This document shows positions 41,028-49,768 of a stretch of 64,000 bases of DNA, piece after piece (positions within the stretch are counted from its first letter, which is position 1; every line of letters begins with the position of its first letter). The translations under genes and the position numbers were made by a program. The stretch spans positions 1 to 64,000 of the forward strand of contig NZ_MSZZ01000043.1 in assembly GCF_002093975.1 (NCBI RefSeq). The letters are read 5' to 3'. This DNA comes from Thermoactinospora rubra (GTDB lineage Bacteria > Actinomycetota > Actinomycetes > Streptosporangiales > Streptosporangiaceae). A model generated the notes under the pieces. That model ran no database searches. It saw only the letters and a list, made by a program, of their open reading frames with translations, and was not told the DNA's origin.

Positions 41028-41855
41028 ATGAAGCGCCCGTTCCAGCAAGTCGACGTGTTCACCGCCGTGCCGTACCTGGGCAACCCGCTCGCCGTCGTGC
41101 TCGACGCCGAGGGGCTGGGCACCGAGGAGATGCAGCGGTTCGCCAGGTGGACGAACCTGTCAGAGACGACCTTCGTGCTCCCGCCCACGCGGGAGGGCGC
41201 CGACTACCGGGTGAGGATCTTCACCCCGCAGGAGGAGCTGCCGTTCGCCGGGCATCCGACGCTCGGCACCTGCCACGCCTGGCTCGCGGGCCGCGGCACC
41301 GACGCCGAGGAGATCGTGCAGGAGTGCGGGGTGGGGCTCGTGCGCGTGCGCCGCACCGGCACCGGGCTGGCCTTCGCCGCGCCGCCGCTGCTGCGCGAGG
41401 GCCCGGTGGAGGAGGACCTGGTCAGGCGGGTCGCCGGCGGGCTCGGCGTCGACCGGTCGGCCATCGTGGACGTCGCGTGGGCCGACAACGGGCCCGGCTG
41501 GATCGCGGTGCTGCTCGGCAGCGCCGAGGAGGTGCTCGCCCTCAGGCCGGGCTCGCTCGGCGAGCTGAAGGTGGGCGTGGCCGGGCCGTACCCGCCGGGG
41601 TCCGAGCACGCCTTCGAGGTGCGCGCCTTCTTCAACAAGGGCGACCAGACCGCCGAGGACCCGGTGACCGGCAGCCTCAACGCCGCGCTGGCGCTGTGGC
41701 TGCTCGGCACCGGCAGGGCGGCCGCGCCGTACGTCGCCGCTCAGGGCGCCGCTCTGGGCCGGGCGGGGCGGGTGAGCGTCTCCCGCGACGCCGACGGCAC
41801 CGTCTGGGTCGGCGGCGACGTCGTCACCTGCGTCGCGGGAGAGGTCGAGCTCTAG
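41028..41855 (+). CDS. PhzF-family isomerase/epimerase
   Basis: A 275-residue protein with the two-domain PhzF fold. Motifs are FQQVDVFTAVPYLGNPLAVVLDAEGL at the start, ARWTNLSETTFVLPP with the likely catalytic Glu near residue 46, RIFTPQEELPFAGHPTLGTCHAWL, and NKGDQTAEDPVTGSLNAALALWLL. These are diagnostic of the family that includes phenazine biosynthesis PhzF and many uncharacterised isomerases. No other phenazine genes are near, so a phenazine role is unlikely. It follows the AlkZ-like gene by 39 bases, a gap that contains a short direct repeat of GAGCTGACGGG. Confidence 0.88.
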   Translation: MKRPFQQVDVFTAVPYLGNPLAVVLDAEGLGTEEMQRFARWTNLSETTFVLPPTREGADYRVRIFTPQEELPFAGHPTLGTCHAWLAGRGTDAEEIVQECGVGLVRVRRTGTGLAFAAPPLLREGPVEEDLVRRVAGGLGVDRSAIVDVAWADNGPGWIAVLLGSAEEVLALRPGSLGELKVGVAGPYPPGSEHAFEVRAFFNKGDQTAEDPVTGSLNAALALWLLGTGRAAAPYVAAQGAALGRAGRVSVSRDADGTVWVGGDVVTCVAGEVEL

Positions 41856-44251
41856 GCGCCCCAGGCCTCCAGCTCGTAGACCCGGGCGGCGGGGTCGCCG
41901 GTCTGGGCCGGCTTGGTGATGGAGAGCCGGACGTGGCGGGCGGTGACCGACACCGGATGCGTGGTCGTCCCCGACGTATTGCCGGTCACCGTCACCGCCG
42001 TGGTCCACGCATCGGAGGTGGAGGAGCGGACCTGGATGGTGAAGTCCCGGGTGTTCCAGCTCGGCGACTCGCCGCCGGCCTGGGCGTGCTTGACGACGAA
42101 GCGCGTGATCGAGCGGGCCGAGCCGAGGTCGACCTCGAGCCACTTGGCCGTGGTGAGCGTGCACCACTTGTCGGTGGTGCCGCCGTTCACGCTGCCGTTG
42201 ACCGCCTTGGCGGGGCCCTCGTCGGCGTTGCACTGGCCCGAGGCACTGGCGGGGCGGTTGAGCGCGAGGTTGCTCTCGGCCGGGCCGTCCGCCCAGCGCA
42301 CCGTCGTGGTGGCGGCGCCCGACCGGCCGCCCTCCGCCGACACCGCCAGGACCTCCAGCGTGGTGGCGGTCTCGCTGCCTACGCGCTCCAGGCGCGGGAC
42401 GAAGTAGGCGTCGTTGGGGGTGCCGCCGAGGAAGGTCCGGGTTCCGTCGGGGTTGCGCCGGTAGAGCTCGTAGTGGTGGGCCGGGCCGCCGCCGGTCCAC
42501 GCCAGGCGGAGCGACTTGACCGTGGGGGACACCTCGGCCGAGCCCAGCACGGTCAGCCCGGAGGGCGTGGCGGGCGTGTCGACGGCGCCGTCGTACACGG
42601 CCAGCCGGCCCACCCTGACGTCGGCCCTGGCACCGGCGGGACCCGCCACCTGCAGGCCGATCTGCGCGATCGTCTTGCCGGCGTGGGCCGACAGGTCCAG
42701 CGTCTTTCGCTCCCACCCGCTGCCCGAGGTGGCCCCCAGGTCGAGGGCGATGAAGGTCGTCGGCGCGTCGGTGAAGGCCACGGCGGCCTTGAGGTGCGTG
42801 GGCCCGGCGGCGGGTGTCTTGACCACGACCGACAGCTTGGTGCCCGCGGCCACCGGCAGGCGCGTCTGGTACAGGCGCACGGTGTTGACCGCGTCCAGCA
42901 CGCCGGTCAGCCGCAGCGACGAGCCGCCCTCGTAGGCGTCGCCGAAGTCGATGGAGGGGGCGACCTTGGCGCCGGTGGAGGTGACGACCCATCGGTAGGT
43001 GGGCGGCACGTCCTGCAGCGACAGGTTGTTCCAGCCGCCGGTGGCCACCCGGGCGCCGCCGACGTTGTAGAAGTCGCCGTGCCCGGCGTTGAAGGAGGTC
43101 AGGAACGGCTTAGCCGTGACGGGTGTGGCCTCGGCGATGTAGGTGGCCAGCCCCTTCCACGAGGAGGAGGTGGCGGTGTCGGACGGGTCGCCGTTGGCGC
43201 CCACCCAGTAGCGGGAGTCCTTGGCGTAGAAGTCGGCGCGGCCGGTGGAGGACTTCCACGTCCACTCGGGCCGGTAGATGCCCAGCGAGGTGACGTGCGG
43301 CTTGCCGGGCGGGAACAGCGCGTTCCACGACACGTTCGTGCCCGAGCCGTTGGCCTCGGTGTCGATGCCGGTGAACAGGTCGTACTCGCTGCGGCCCAGG
43401 TCGCGGGCCAGGTCGCGGGAGGAGGTCAGGTCGGCGGCGGTCCAGTTGAAGTTGAGGAACATGGAGTTCGACGCCTGGAAGAAGGAGTCGTTGGCGCCGG
43501 TCAGCGCGTCCTGCCAGGAGATGGAGCCGGACTCGGTCATCGCGTCGTACCACATCACCTCCATGCCCTTGGCGCGCAGGTAGGCGATGACGTTGCGCAT
43601 CTCGGCGGCGAGCGCGGCGTCGCCGCCCGCGGTCTCCTGGTTGACGAACCAGCCCTCGAACCCGTAGTGCCTGGCCGCCTCGACCAGCTTGTCGGCCACT
43701 GGGTAGGCCGAGCCGTCCTTCTGGACGAAGTCGCGGACCCACTGGAGCTGCCCGCCGTACGCGGTGGGCGGGAAGAACACCGTGCCGTAGACCTTGACGC
43801 CGTTGCGGTGCGCCGCGTCGATCACCGTGGGGTTGGGCGTCAGGATCAGGCCCTCGCCCGCCGAGCCGCCCCAGAAGACCAGCGTGTCGACGTACTGCCA
43901 GTACTGGAAGGCGTAGTAGTTCGCGTCGGGCGCTCCCTGGGAGGGGTTGCCCGAGGTGGGGGCGAAGGACACGAGCGAGGCGATCCGCCCCTCGCCCGCG
44001 CGGGCGTCGGCGTTGGCCTTGAGCGCGGGGTCCTGGCGGCGGGGCTGGAGCGGCACGCGCGAGCGGTTGAAGCGGGCGTCGGGGTCGCTCGCCGGGTTCC
44101 AGGACAGGATCGTGCCGGGGTACCAGTAGGAGGCGTACGGCTGGCCGCCCGGCTCGGCGTGCGCGGGCTCGGCGTGCGCGGGCTCGGCGTGCGCGGGCAC
44201 AGCCGCCACCAGGGCAGCCACCAGCAGGGATAACGCGGCTAACACTCTCAT
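41852..44251 (-). CDS. Secreted GH85 endo-beta-N-acetylglucosaminidase with C-terminal F5/8 (CBM32) domain
   Basis: A 799-residue enzyme. A signal peptide covers residues 1-24 (ending in AAVPAHA), followed by three tandem AEPAH repeats coded by a 15-bp repeat at 44151-44195. The GH85 barrel has YWQYVDTLVFWGGSAGEGLILTPNPTVIDAAHRNGVKVYGTVFFPP, GFEGWFVNQETAGGD with the likely catalytic Asn-x-Glu pair, and MEVMWYDAMT. Residues about 420-650 are beta modules, and the last 135 form an F5/8-type sugar-binding domain (LALNRPASASGQCN...WLEVDLGSARSITRFVVKH). It cuts between the two core GlcNAc units of N-glycans. Codons 4 and 7 are TTA. The start overlaps the GH5 stop (ATGA). Confidence 0.87.
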   Translation of the reverse strand: MRVLAALSLLVAALVAAVPAHAEPAHAEPAHAEPGGQPYASYWYPGTILSWNPASDPDARFNRSRVPLQPRRQDPALKANADARAGEGRIASLVSFAPTSGNPSQGAPDANYYAFQYWQYVDTLVFWGGSAGEGLILTPNPTVIDAAHRNGVKVYGTVFFPPTAYGGQLQWVRDFVQKDGSAYPVADKLVEAARHYGFEGWFVNQETAGGDAALAAEMRNVIAYLRAKGMEVMWYDAMTESGSISWQDALTGANDSFFQASNSMFLNFNWTAADLTSSRDLARDLGRSEYDLFTGIDTEANGSGTNVSWNALFPPGKPHVTSLGIYRPEWTWKSSTGRADFYAKDSRYWVGANGDPSDTATSSSWKGLATYIAEATPVTAKPFLTSFNAGHGDFYNVGGARVATGGWNNLSLQDVPPTYRWVVTSTGAKVAPSIDFGDAYEGGSSLRLTGVLDAVNTVRLYQTRLPVAAGTKLSVVVKTPAAGPTHLKAAVAFTDAPTTFIALDLGATSGSGWERKTLDLSAHAGKTIAQIGLQVAGPAGARADVRVGRLAVYDGAVDTPATPSGLTVLGSAEVSPTVKSLRLAWTGGGPAHHYELYRRNPDGTRTFLGGTPNDAYFVPRLERVGSETATTLEVLAVSAEGGRSGAATTTVRWADGPAESNLALNRPASASGQCNADEGPAKAVNGSVNGGTTDKWCTLTTAKWLEVDLGSARSITRFVVKHAQAGGESPSWNTRDFTIQVRSSTSDAWTTAVTVTGNTSGTTTHPVSVTARHVRLSITKPAQTGDPAARVYELEAWGA
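44151..44195 (-). repeat. Tandem 15-bp repeat, three copies, at the signal-peptide cleavage site
   Basis: The unit GGCTCGGCGTGCGCG occurs three times head to tail and encodes three AHAEP pentapeptides next to the probable signal peptidase site of the GH85 enzyme. It is likely a slippage-prone linker whose length varies between strains. Confidence 0.7.
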
Positions 44252-45468
44252 GTCTGCTCCTGCAGGACGGTGTCGATCCCCCGAGCTTGGAGATAGGCCT
44301 CGTCGCCGGCCCGGCGGGCGGTGACGACGGCGACGGGTCCGCTGCGGCGCCGCCGGACCCACGCGCCGTGGAACGCGCTGCCCGGGGCGACCTCGGCGCG
44401 GCGCTCCGGCTCGGCGCGCAGGTCCGCCGGGCACACCAGCGCGGGCCGGGTCCGCGGCACGGCGCGTGCGGCCCTGACGTGGGCCTCCAGCTCCTTGGCG
44501 GCCGGCTTGGCCTGGTGGTCCACGGTGAACAGGCCCAGGTCGTACTCCCGCTCGGGGAAGTCGGCCAGGCCGCGGTCCAGGTCGTGGGAGCACCACCAGG
44601 TCACGCCCCACAGGGCCGGGTTCTGCCCGACCGCCTCCAGCAGCCCCCTGGTGTACGGCGCGGCGTCGTCGGCGCCGACGTCGGGCCGGGGCGCGCCGAC
44701 CTCCTGCAGCCAGACGGGGCGGGCGGGATCGGTCGCGGTGGCGGCCGCCAGCTCCACGAGATAGTCGGCGTGCGTGAGCGTCGCCGGGCCGAGGGGGCCG
44801 TCGATGGCGGACACCCCGTTGAACACCCAGGAGTGGACGGTGGTCAGGTCACCCAGGTCCACGTTGTCGGCCGGGTGGAAGGGGTGGGCCGGGTCGTACC
44901 ACGTGGCGTCGTAGAGCGAGTGGAGCGTGAGGAGGTGGGGCGCGGCGGCGCGGGCCACGTCGAGGAGCTCGGCGGCCCACCGCCGCGACGCGCCGGAGTC
45001 GGTCGGGTTGTGCGGCCAGAGGTTGTTCACCTCGTTGCCCAGCGTGACGGCGAAGACGTTGTCCTTGGCGGCCACCTCGCGGGTGAGCACGTCCACGTAG
45101 GTCGCGATGCCCTGCCGTACCGCCTCGTCGGTGAAGACGCTGCGCCCGTGGTGGGTGAGCACCCACGAGGGCAGGAAGTCGAAGCTCGACAGGTGGCCCT
45201 GGAGCAGGTCGACCGCGACGGACAGGCCGAACTCGGCGGCCACGTCGACGAGGGTCAGCAGGTCGTCCACGGCGCGCCGGCGGATGAGCGTCCGGTTGGG
45301 CTGGATCCACGGCCAGACGGGGAAGACGCGCACGTGGTCCAGGCCGATCCCGGCCAGGTCGGCCAGGTCGCGCCGGGCGTCGTCGGCCGAGAAGTCGAGC
45401 CAGCTGTAGAACCAGCCCCGGGAGGGCACGTAGTTGGCGCCGTAACGGACGGAACGGGGTGGGAACAC
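44248..45468 (-). CDS. GH5-type beta-mannosidase-like glycoside hydrolase
   Basis: A 406-residue protein with no signal peptide, starting at GTG 45468 behind GGAGG. The barrel has VRYGANYVPSRGWFYSWLDF, VRVFPVWPWIQPNRTLIR, LLQGHLSSFDFLPSWV, VTLGNEVNNLWP (acid/base Glu), HPADNVDLGDLTTVHSW, and RPVWLQEVGAP (nucleophile Glu). This pattern fits GH5 subfamily enzymes that act as exo-beta-mannosidases on the Man-beta1,4-GlcNAc core of N-glycans (GH5_18). That subfamily call is from memory of the motifs. The gene is coupled by overlap to the secreted GH85 endoglycosidase, which would release such glycans. An operator-like site lies 34 bases upstream. Confidence 0.8.
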   Translation of the reverse strand: MFPPRSVRYGANYVPSRGWFYSWLDFSADDARRDLADLAGIGLDHVRVFPVWPWIQPNRTLIRRRAVDDLLTLVDVAAEFGLSVAVDLLQGHLSSFDFLPSWVLTHHGRSVFTDEAVRQGIATYVDVLTREVAAKDNVFAVTLGNEVNNLWPHNPTDSGASRRWAAELLDVARAAAPHLLTLHSLYDATWYDPAHPFHPADNVDLGDLTTVHSWVFNGVSAIDGPLGPATLTHADYLVELAAATATDPARPVWLQEVGAPRPDVGADDAAPYTRGLLEAVGQNPALWGVTWWCSHDLDRGLADFPEREYDLGLFTVDHQAKPAAKELEAHVRAARAVPRTRPALVCPADLRAEPERRAEVAPGSAFHGAWVRRRRSGPVAVVTARRAGDEAYLQARGIDTVLQEQT

Positions 45469-45501
45469 ATGGCCTCCGGGCTCGAAGCGGTCCCGGTGAG
45501 C

Positions 45502-45515
45502 CTAAACCGATTTAG
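45502..45515. promoter_or_regulatory. Candidate LacI operator upstream of the GH5-GH85 genes
   Basis: CTAAACCGATTTAG, an inverted repeat CTAAA/TTTAG. Read on the other strand it is CTAAATCGGTTTAG and matches 12 of 14 bases of the site at 46673. Its place, just upstream of the GH5 start, suits repression by the neighbouring LacI protein. Confidence 0.6.
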
Positions 45516-45589
45516 CGACGCCTGCCAAGCCCGGTCCGTTTCCGGCCCGCCTGCCAGACCCCGGCAGGCGGACCCGGCGGCTCGACCCG

Positions 45590-46615
45590 TCAGCCGGACC
45601 GGCGCGGCACCGCGGTGCTCTCCCTGACGGTCAGCCGGGGCGTCGGGGTCTTGACGTTGCGCGGCCGGCCCGGGTCGGCGACGGTCTCCAGCAGCGTCAC
45701 GGCCACCTGCTCGCCCAGCGCGAAGGTGTCGCGCGACAGGGCGGTCAGCGCCGGGTGCACGATCCTGGCCAGGACCGAGTCGTCGAAGGCGACGATGGAC
45801 AGCTCCCGCGGCACCGCCACGCCCATCTCGGCGGCCACGCCCAGGCCCGCCACGGCCATCACGTCGCTGTCGTAGACGATCGCCGTGGGCCGGTCGACGC
45901 GCGACAGCAGCGCCCTGGTGGCCGCCGCGCCCTCGGCGTCGCTGAAGTCGGTGGGGAGCGAGACCACCTCGCCCAGCCCCAGCCGGCGCGAGGAGTCGCG
46001 CAGCGCGCGGATCCGGCGCTGCGTGTGGCGGAACTCCGGCAGGCCGGCGACGTGCGCGATGCGCTCGTGCCCGAGCGCGGCCAGGTAGTCGGCGATCGAC
46101 AGCATCGCCTCGCGGTCGTCGGCCCACACGCTCGACAGCGACCCGTGCCGTCCCGGGCCGCCGAGCACCACCGACGGCACGCCCAGCTCCTCCAGCACCT
46201 CGACGCGCGGATCCCTGGTCTGCAGGTCGACGAGGATGAAGCCGTCCACGCGATGCTCGGAGGCCCACTGCCGGTAGACGGCGATCTCGGCGTCGGTGTC
46301 CTCCACGATCAGCAGGTGCAGCGCGACGCCCTGGGCCGACAGCCCCGCCTGCAGCCCCGACAGCAGCTGGGCGAAGAACGGCTCCACGCCGATCGTGCGC
46401 GCCGGCCGGGCGATGACCAGCCCCGCCGCCTGGGCCCTGGCGCCCACCAGCGCGCGGGCGGCGCTGTGCGGGCGCCAGTTCATCTCCTCGGCGACCCGCA
46501 GGATCAACGCCCGGGTGGCCTCGCTCACGCCGGGACGCCCGTTGAGCGCGAAGGACACCGCCCCCTTCGACACTCCGGCCCGTCGGGCGATGTCGGCGAT
46601 CGTCGGTCGCGCCAC
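45590..46615 (-). CDS. LacI-family transcriptional regulator
   Basis: A 341-residue regulator from GTG 46615 behind GAGGAG; an upstream GTG at 46642 would overlap that ribosome site. The first 50 residues are the classic LacI helix-turn-helix and hinge: PTIADIARRAGVSKGAVSFALNGRPGVSEATRALILRVAEEMNWRPHSAARALVG. The rest is a periplasmic-binding-like sensor (AAGLVIARPARTIGVEPFFAQLLSGLQAGLSAQGV...ELSIVAFDDSVLARIVHPALTALSRD). It sits between the glycosidase genes and the divergent importer genes, so it most likely represses both until a sugar, perhaps a mannose-GlcNAc disaccharide, binds. Confidence 0.9.
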   Translation of the reverse strand: MARPTIADIARRAGVSKGAVSFALNGRPGVSEATRALILRVAEEMNWRPHSAARALVGARAQAAGLVIARPARTIGVEPFFAQLLSGLQAGLSAQGVALHLLIVEDTDAEIAVYRQWASEHRVDGFILVDLQTRDPRVEVLEELGVPSVVLGGPGRHGSLSSVWADDREAMLSIADYLAALGHERIAHVAGLPEFRHTQRRIRALRDSSRRLGLGEVVSLPTDFSDAEGAAATRALLSRVDRPTAIVYDSDVMAVAGLGVAAEMGVAVPRELSIVAFDDSVLARIVHPALTALSRDTFALGEQVAVTLLETVADPGRPRNVKTPTPRLTVRESTAVPRRSG

Positions 46616-46672
46616 GGCTTGGACTCCTCTCCCACTTGACACACGAGTCTAGTGGGTAGATAGTCCGCAGAA

Positions 46673-46686
46673 CTAGAACGGTTTAG
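46673..46686. promoter_or_regulatory. Candidate LacI operator upstream of the sugar importer
   Basis: CTAGAACGGTTTAG, matching the site at 45502 (read on the reverse strand) at 12 of 14 positions. It lies in the 91-base gap between the divergent LacI and binding-protein genes, 20 bases before the importer start, where a bound repressor would block the promoter. Confidence 0.6.
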
Positions 46687-46706
46687 CAAGGCGGCGGGAG
46701 TATCGG

Positions 46707-47978
46707 ATGCGAAGGTACTGGGCTGTGCTCGCCCTGGCGGCGCTGGCGATCGCGGGATGCGGGCTGAGTTCGGAGACGCCGCGGCAGGAGTCCGCGCCGG
46801 CGGCCTCCGGACCGGCCAAGGGCAAGGTGACGTTGCAGACGTGGGCGCTGAAGCCCAAGTTCACCGACTACGTTCAGGGCGTCATCGACGCCTTCGAGAA
46901 GCAGAACCCCGGCGTCGAGGTCGAGTGGCTCGACCAGCCGGGCGACGGCTACTCGGAGAAGGTGCTCAGCCAGGCGGCCGGCGGCACGCTGCCCGACGTC
47001 GTCAACCTGCCGCCGGACTTCGCGCTGCCGCTGGCCCGGCAGGGGCTGCTCCTCGACGTGGAGAAGGCCGACCCCAAGCTGGCCGACGAGTACGTCACCG
47101 GCGGGATCGACGCCTACCGCTTCGCCGGCCTGACCGGGGTCTTCGGCTACCCGTGGTACCTCAACACCGACGTCAACTACTGGAACTCCGAGCTGCTCGC
47201 CAAGTACGGCCTGGACCCCGGCAAGCCGCCCGCCGACCTCGACGAGCTCATCGAGCAGGCCCGGATCCTCAAGGACAAGTCCGGGGGCAAGGTCTACCTG
47301 ATGAGCCGCAAGCCCGGGCTGGGCGACTTCGCCGACGTCGGCGCCAAGATCCTCGCCGACGACGGCAAGAGCTTCGTCTTCAACACCCCGGAGGCGGCGG
47401 CGCTGCTCGACAAGTACCGCGCCGCCTACAAGGAGGGGCTGCTGCCCAAGGACGTCCTGACGGACGCCTACGCGGGCAACGCCAAGCTCTTCGCCGAGGG
47501 CCGGGTGGCCTGGACCACCGGCGGCGCCAACTACATCGACAGCCTCAAGACCGACAACCCCACGCTGGCCCCCAAGGTCGTGCCGTCGGCGGCGATGGGC
47601 ACGCCGCCGCTGTACGTGCAGGGCGTGTCGGTGTCGGCCAAGAGCCGAAGCCCGCAAGCCGCGATCGCCCTGGCCCGCTTTTTGACCAACGCCGAGAACC
47701 AGGCCGCCTTCGCGCACCTGACCAGCATCTTCCCCAGCACGAAGGCGTCGGCTGGCGACCCGTTCTTCAGCAAGAGCGACGGCACCAACGCCGGCGACGC
47801 CAAGGTCATCGCCTTCACCTCGCTGGCCAAGGCCAAGATGCTCCAGCCGGTGCAGTTCAACGACGCCATGAGGAAGGTCATGGAGCAGCAGATCGCCCTG
47901 GCCGTCGCCGGTGAGACCTCCGCCAAGGAGGCGCTCGACACCGCCGTGACCAAGCTCAACGAGCTGCTCAACCAGTGA
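46707..47978 (+). CDS. Family 1 sugar-binding lipoprotein of an ABC importer
   Basis: A 423-residue lipoprotein from ATG 46707. The signal ends in a lipobox IAGC near residue 18. The body has the family 1 layout: TLQTWALKPKFTDYVQGVIDAFEKQNPGVEVEWLDQPGDGYSEKVLSQAAGGTLPDVVNLPPDF, GVFGYPWYLNTDVNYWNSELLAKYGLDPGKPPADLDELIEQA, and FAEGRVAWTTGGANYIDSL. It captures an oligosaccharide outside the cell and hands it to the permeases encoded directly downstream (GTGA-type overlap). The ATPase is not here; actinomycete CUT1 importers usually share MsiK. Confidence 0.92.
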   Translation: MRRYWAVLALAALAIAGCGLSSETPRQESAPAASGPAKGKVTLQTWALKPKFTDYVQGVIDAFEKQNPGVEVEWLDQPGDGYSEKVLSQAAGGTLPDVVNLPPDFALPLARQGLLLDVEKADPKLADEYVTGGIDAYRFAGLTGVFGYPWYLNTDVNYWNSELLAKYGLDPGKPPADLDELIEQARILKDKSGGKVYLMSRKPGLGDFADVGAKILADDGKSFVFNTPEAAALLDKYRAAYKEGLLPKDVLTDAYAGNAKLFAEGRVAWTTGGANYIDSLKTDNPTLAPKVVPSAAMGTPPLYVQGVSVSAKSRSPQAAIALARFLTNAENQAAFAHLTSIFPSTKASAGDPFFSKSDGTNAGDAKVIAFTSLAKAKMLQPVQFNDAMRKVMEQQIALAVAGETSAKEALDTAVTKLNELLNQ

Positions 47979-48946
47979 CCGCGGGACACGGCACCCTCGG
48001 GCGCGCCCGCGGGGACGCGGGCTCGGGGCGGCATGTCCGCCCCGAGCCGGTCCCCCGGCCGGGGAGGAAGCCCGTAGCCAACCAGAGGTGGTTCACCCCG
48101 TGGCTGCTCGTCGCCCCGGCCGCGATCTGGCTGGCGGTGTTCAACGTCTGGCCGTCGATCAACACGGTGGTCCTGGCCTTCACCAACGCCAAGCCGATCG
48201 GCGGCGGCCACTTCACCGGGCCGGCCAACTTCCGGCGGGCGCTGAACGACGACCAGCTGGCCGACGCGCTGCTCAACAGCGTGGTGTTCATGCTGGTGTG
48301 CCTGCCGCTGCTGACGTTCCTGCCGCTGCTGCTGGCCGTCCTCGTGGAGAAGAGGCTGCCGGGCATCACCTTCTTCCGCACCGCGTTCTACACGCCGGTC
48401 ATCGCCTCCGCGGTCGTGGTGGCGGTGATCTGGGGGTGGCTGCTCAACGAGCAGGGCATGATCAACGGCATCGCGCGGCAGCTGAAGATCATCCAGGAGC
48501 CGCTGCCGTTCCTCACCGACCGCTGGCTGCTGCTGTTCAGCGCCATCAGCCTGACGGTCTGGAAGGGGCTGGGCTACTACATGATCATCTATCTGTCGGC
48601 GCTCGGCAACGTCCGCCGCGAGCTGCATGAGGCCGCCGCCGTCGACGGCGCCGGCCCGGTGCGCCGGTTCTTCGCGATCACGGTGCCGGGCGTGCGCAAC
48701 ACGATGCTGCTGATCTCCGTGCTGATCTCGGTCTCCGCGCTGCGCACCTTCACCGAGCTGTACGTGCTGTCCAAAGGCACCGGCGGCCCGGGCGGGCGCG
48801 ACATGTCGGTGGTCATGCTCATCCAGATGTACAGCCGCGGTTTCACCGGTCACCTGGGCTACGCCTCGGCGCTGAGCATCCTGCTGTTCGTGCTCACGAT
48901 CGGGCCGATGCTCCTGCTGCTGCGGCTCAACAGGAAGGAGGCGTGA
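47975..48946 (+). CDS. ABC sugar importer permease (MalF type)
   Basis: A 323-residue membrane protein from GTG 47975, overlapping the binding-protein gene by four bases. A short hydrophilic N-terminus precedes six membrane spans (WLLVAPAAIWLAVFNVWPSINTVVLAF, SVVFMLVCLPLLTFLPLLLAVLV, TAFYTPVIASAVVVAVIWGWLL and others). The EAA loop that docks the ATPase reads ELHEAAAVDGAGPVRRFFAITVPGV near residues 212-236. It forms half of the pore of a CUT1 sugar importer with the next gene. Confidence 0.92.
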   Translation: MTAGHGTLGRARGDAGSGRHVRPEPVPRPGRKPVANQRWFTPWLLVAPAAIWLAVFNVWPSINTVVLAFTNAKPIGGGHFTGPANFRRALNDDQLADALLNSVVFMLVCLPLLTFLPLLLAVLVEKRLPGITFFRTAFYTPVIASAVVVAVIWGWLLNEQGMINGIARQLKIIQEPLPFLTDRWLLLFSAISLTVWKGLGYYMIIYLSALGNVRRELHEAAAVDGAGPVRRFFAITVPGVRNTMLLISVLISVSALRTFTELYVLSKGTGGPGGRDMSVVMLIQMYSRGFTGHLGYASALSILLFVLTIGPMLLLLRLNRKEA

Positions 48947-49767
48947 TGAAGCCCGGTGAGAGGGTGTTGCGCTACGTCCTGCTCCTGCTCGTGCTGGTGA
49001 TCTCCATCGGGCCGTTCCTGTGGCAGCTGTCCACCTCGCTCAAGAGCATGCGGGAGGACATCTACACGCTCACCCCGCGGTTCATCCCGGAGCATCCGAC
49101 CTTCGAGAACTACGTGAAGGTCGCCGAGACCATCCCGGTGTGGGCCTACGCCGGCAACTCGCTCGTCGTCGCCGTGATCGTCGTGGGCGGCAACGCGATC
49201 GGCGCCACGCTGGCCGGCTTCGCGCTGGCCAGGCTCCGCTTCCGCGGGGGGAAGCTGCTGCTGGGCGCCTTCCTGGCCACGCTCGTGCTGCCCGGCGAGG
49301 TCACGATCATCTCCCAGTACGTCACCATCCGCAGCCTCGGCCTGGCCGACACCCTCCTCGGCGTCGCCCTGCCCGGCGCGATCGGGATGCTCAACGTGCT
49401 GCTGATGCGGACGGCCTTCGCCGCGATCCCCAGGGAGATGGACGAGGCCGCGATCGTCGACGGCGCCAACGCCTGGCAACGCCTGGTCCGCATCGGCCTG
49501 CCCAACGTCCGCGGCATGCTCAGCGTCATCGTCATCTTCGCCTTCATCGGGGCGTGGGACGACTTCCTGTGGCCGCTCATCGTCCTCAACGACCCCGACA
49601 AGTTCACGCTGACGGTCGGCCTGCAGTACCTCAACGGCACCTTCAGCGCCAACCCCCGGCTGATCGCGGCGGGCACCATGATCGCCTTCATCCCGATCGT
49701 GATCGTGTTCGCCGTGCTCCAGCGCTTCTTCTTCCGCGGCGTGGAGGAGGGCGCGATCAAGGGCTGA
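48943..49767 (+). CDS. ABC sugar importer permease (MalG type)
   Basis: A 274-residue partner permease starting at ATG 48943, overlapping the previous stop (ATGA). Six spans are present (YVLLLLVLVISIGPFLWQLSTSLKS, SLVVAVIVVGGNAIGATLAGFALARL, and others), with the EAA loop EMDEAAIVDGANAWQRLVRIGLPNVRG near 165-190. It ends one base before the convergent acetyl-CoA carboxylase gene, with no terminator between, so the two transcripts probably collide or overlap. It completes the importer; no ATPase gene is present. Confidence 0.92.
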   Translation: MMKPGERVLRYVLLLLVLVISIGPFLWQLSTSLKSMREDIYTLTPRFIPEHPTFENYVKVAETIPVWAYAGNSLVVAVIVVGGNAIGATLAGFALARLRFRGGKLLLGAFLATLVLPGEVTIISQYVTIRSLGLADTLLGVALPGAIGMLNVLLMRTAFAAIPREMDEAAIVDGANAWQRLVRIGLPNVRGMLSVIVIFAFIGAWDDFLWPLIVLNDPDKFTLTVGLQYLNGTFSANPRLIAAGTMIAFIPIVIVFAVLQRFFFRGVEEGAIKG

Positions 49768-49768
49768 G

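Noticed and set aside
41028..41855. PhzF-like gene as part of a phenazine pathway
   Set aside because: No other phenazine genes nearby; the family is broad and mostly uncharacterised.
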